Shown here: positions 60,905 to 64,000 of the stretch, one piece after another
How the letters are laid out: each line of letters starts with the position of its first letter
How positions within the stretch are numbered: position 1 is the stretch's first letter
DNA from: Melanocharis versteri
Lineage: Eukaryota > Chordata > Aves > Passeriformes > Melanocharitidae
Direction of reading: 5' to 3'
NCBI GenBank assembly: GCA_013397845.1
Contig: VZTG01001077.1
Location: 572,484-636,483, forward strand
Length of the DNA: 64,000 nt
The notes under the pieces: model-generated
Databases searched by the model: none
What the model was told of the DNA's origin: nothing
Seen by the model: the letters and a program-made list of their open reading frames with translations, nothing else
Made by a program: the position numbers and the translations under genes

Positions 60905-63900
60905 CTGCACATGCTGTCATCCCTTTTGGTGCCAGCACAAATCATGGCACCATAGACCCTGCTATCTTTCAGATTAGAGACTTCCACAGAGCTCAGACCC
61001 TGTGCAGGTTACTTACATGGTGAAGTTCGCAAATCTCAGCAAGTTGTTTCTGCCAGCCTATAAATTGTTTCTCAAACACACCTCAGAAATGTCAGCATTA
61101 TTCAGGTCTGCCTCAGAGTTTTGACCTTCAAAATTAGGAGCTAATTTTTCATATGATTTGGTTTCCATGGTTAATGCAAGATGCTTGGCTCAATTAAATA
61201 GAGAATTAAATCATAATTAGTTCAGAGTTAAGGGAATCAATCTTATATTGTATTGGGCACCGGGAAGCTTCAAAGCGAGCAGTGTTCTTTTTCAACTACA
61301 AGGGAAAATGAAACGAAGACAAGCATAGCTTCCCTTTGTTCTTATTTTTAAGAACAGGTAGATAAGATTTACATGAAACTCCTAGTAAGTAGTGAGAATA
61401 ATAATGAAATAATTAATGATAGATTTACCTTGGGTGTTCAGGCAATTGTAAGGCGAATACTTCTACTCAGAAACTCATAATTAAAAATAGCAATAATATA
61501 CCAAATACTAAAGGGGTAGTCATGCTGGAAACATGTAATAAAAAAAAAATTCCATATCATAGTACTGACATAAAAGAAGGATTCAAATTAAGAACTTTCT
61601 GCTTTGCTGAAGTGACATAGGTCTGTCTCACTACTTTAACAAAAAATTGCACTGATACTAATCCCATTTTGTTTGAATCATCTGTCTCTACCCGTTTCCT
61701 TTGCTAATTTATAACAACCCAAACAAATCCACCAGGTGATGCTCCAATTGTGTGTTTGGTGTGAAGGTCTGATAAGTATACTGGATGTCCAAATTTCAGA
61801 ATCAGAAAAGAGTCCAAGTGAACATGAATCCATTTTGCCTGGTAATAAATTTTTGCTATGCTTAGATAAACTATGCTATGGCACCTCCTGCAAGCCAACA
61901 TTTTCCAATAGCCTAAAAGCTCTAGAATTATTTTTTCCTGTAAATTTTAAAGTGGCATATATTAATTAAAGAACCGAAAATTACTAGTAAGACTAGCTCC
62001 TGAAGGTTTTACTCTTAGAAGGCATTTGTGTAGTATCTTTAATGGTGAAGAACACAGAGAATTCCTGATCCTGATGCCAGAGATTTTGGGATATAAACAG
62101 ATAGAAAGAAGCAGCAGTAATACATGTACTACTTTCTTCTTAAAAGCTTAGGTATTGTGCCTGCGATTTTGAAGAATTTAATTTGATTTCTTAAGAGGTT
62201 TATGTCTGAACTACTCTGTTTTATTAGCTCCCAGTAGTTTGTGGTATTGATCTTTTAAGTAAATACTAAGTGATGCAAATGGAAGCTTTCTAAAACCTAA
62301 CTCAACTATTTTTTATTTCTTAAAGATAAGTGTTTATCTTAGATTTTCAGTCAATTGGAAGAGCAGTCTGTCATATATTATGCCCCTCATCTGGTGATCA
62401 GTGAAAGTCTAAAACTGATGAGCTAATCCTCTGCACAGTGGTGTAGAATCGATGTGGGGGAGCTCCTTTCAGGTTCTCTGGATGCATTTATCTGCAGAAT
62501 AAAAATTCCCAGCTGCTTGGTAAAGAAAGAAACTATTCAATGAGATTTGGTTATATTTTTACTGAAAAGTATATTGGTGGTGACTTTGCTGTTGGTCCTA
62601 AGTAGAAAAGTCCCAAAGCAGTGGACACAATTTTTTTTTCCCTCCTGTAGTCTTTCATTTTTAGGAAGGATTTAAGTTCTTATTTTTGCATACATGTTAT
62701 GGCATATTTGGCTTTCACCATGGTTTTAAACAGTTAATTTCTGGACAGAATTACAAAGGAAGCATAGGTTTGGTTGTATATTGAGACTTGCATAAATCAG
62801 GTTCCTTATGTGACAGCGGGCATATTAATCCTGCCTTCTTAAATATAGACGTTAGCTCATTGACTAAGCAGAAGCTTTTGCATTAGGTGTGCTAATCTAC
62901 GAGTGCTGGGTTGCATGGCATGGAAAGCCATGACTGGCTCCAAAGGAGAGCTTGGCACCTGAGGACTAGCGGGAGATTTGTGGGGAATATGACTGTAATG
63001 TTTTCAGACTTGAGTAAGGAGGTGTGAGTGGTGCTGAGCTCGGCGGGTTTCCCCAGCTCAGCCCTGTGTGAGGCTTTGTTGCACGACATGTGCAAGTTAT
63101 TTTGTTGCAAGAAAACTCAAAATATGCAAATAATAACCACTGGATATCTTTAAATTTTGCCCACCGCGTTGCAGATGGAATGTATTTGTTTCTGTATCCC
63201 ATTTGGAACAGCTCCATTAGCAGCTAAGTAATTTGCTTTTTATGTGTTTACTAGTCAGAATACTGCTGTGCTTTTTAAGCTGTCACTAACTGGAACAGTC
63301 TAACAGTATAATCATTGTGGGCTGATGGAATATAAAATGAGCAAAGTTTTGCTAGAATTAAGTGCTCTTAACCATCTCTCTGGTCCTTGAACATAACAGG
63401 CTGATAAATGCATTGTGTGAAAGTTACATTACCGAGGATAAAAAATATTCCAAGAAAAATCTCTCACTTCTGATTATTGAAGTGATCTGTGATACCTGTA
63501 TTGATCTCTATCCCAAAAGCATAACAGTTATTTTCTGTGGGTCTTCTTTGAAAATCAATACTAGCAGTTTTCTGAGGAGTTCAAATCAGATGAGAAATTT
63601 TTGTATGTTGTGACTTGCCTTTTGTTTTCTAGCTAATGTTATTTTCACCAGTCTTGAAAAGATTAAGAAATGGGTAGCTTGTATCACAAATAGTTTTCTT
63701 TCTCTATTACAAGACATAAACTATTTTAATCTTTTCTTTTCTCTCCATTGTTTAAGAATAGTGGATCTCTTCAGACATGGTAGAAATGAGATTTGAAAGT
63801 TTTGTTAAATGAAATGAGGTGTAGTGAACTTACCAACCACACTTCATGGTTAGATGGGATGCCTTTCCCATTCATTGAGAAGATTTTGGTGTATTCTAAA

Positions 63901-64000
63901 TATGCTTCTCTCTGAATTTTTTTTTTTAATGGGAAAGCTTCACACAATCTGCAGGATTATAAAGAACTGAGAGAAGTATTAAAATGTTTTAAAAACACAT
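60905..64000. other. Non-coding DNA, nothing recognised
   Basis: AT-rich sequence to the window end. 62880-63110 is GC-richer but without CpG enrichment, recognised repeat or coding signal. No exon called. Confidence 0.45.

Noticed and set aside
60620..61023. Three overlapping ORFs with SIHP repeats
   Set aside because: Produced by the TCCA microsatellite, which is open in every forward frame.
1..64000. CRISPR arrays, operons, phage or plasmid modules
   Set aside because: No regularly spaced direct repeats, no dense co-oriented ORFs; the sequence is clearly vertebrate genomic DNA.

Overview
This is AT-rich vertebrate nuclear DNA, most likely from a passerine (song)bird. Three things point there. 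Most recognisable repeats are CR1 LINE fragments ending in the avian ATTCTRTGATT-type 3' tail. One copy of a tRNA-Ile-headed, CR1-tailed SINE (TguSINE1-like, known to me from passerines) lies at 845-986. Two pieces of a common avian endogenous-retrovirus LTR are present. There is no operon-like or prokaryotic organisation, and none of the long ORFs resembles a protein family I know. The species cannot be named from sequence alone.

Layout. 1-11740 is non-coding DNA with the SINE and one CR1 copy (about 6665-7160). At 11741-11884 there is a possible + strand first coding exon that I cannot assign, followed by a perfect AT-rich palindrome. 15050-15385 and 16160-16320 hold very old, antisense CR1/L3-like remnants. 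A repeat-rich block at 22494-27868 contains one nearly full-length solo LTR, a minus-strand CR1, a plus-strand CR1 abutting a second LTR fragment, and an internally deleted CR1 that keeps a reverse-transcriptase motif.

The clearest functional landmark is a CpG island at about 34080-34985, surely a promoter region. A candidate minus-strand first exon (start codon 34219, donor after 34174) and a candidate plus-strand first exon (donor after 34340) both lie in it, so it may be bidirectional. The downstream exons of either gene were not identified. A possible non-coding exon on the minus strand (32270-32336) and one on the plus strand (53885-53979) are the best splice-signal pairs noticed on the two sides.

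From 34986 to the end the window is again mostly unannotated intron or intergenic DNA. It contains a truncated CR1 (46018-46178), another ancient CR1/L3-like remnant (46960-47380), a 23-bp triple tandem repeat (52315-52383), a (TCCA)n microsatellite (60846-60904) and several motif-dense stretches that could be conserved enhancers. No undescribed system was found. The observations most worth checking are the bidirectional CpG island with its unassigned first exons, the unassigned exon at 11.7 kb, and two striking hairpins at 19734 and 28396.
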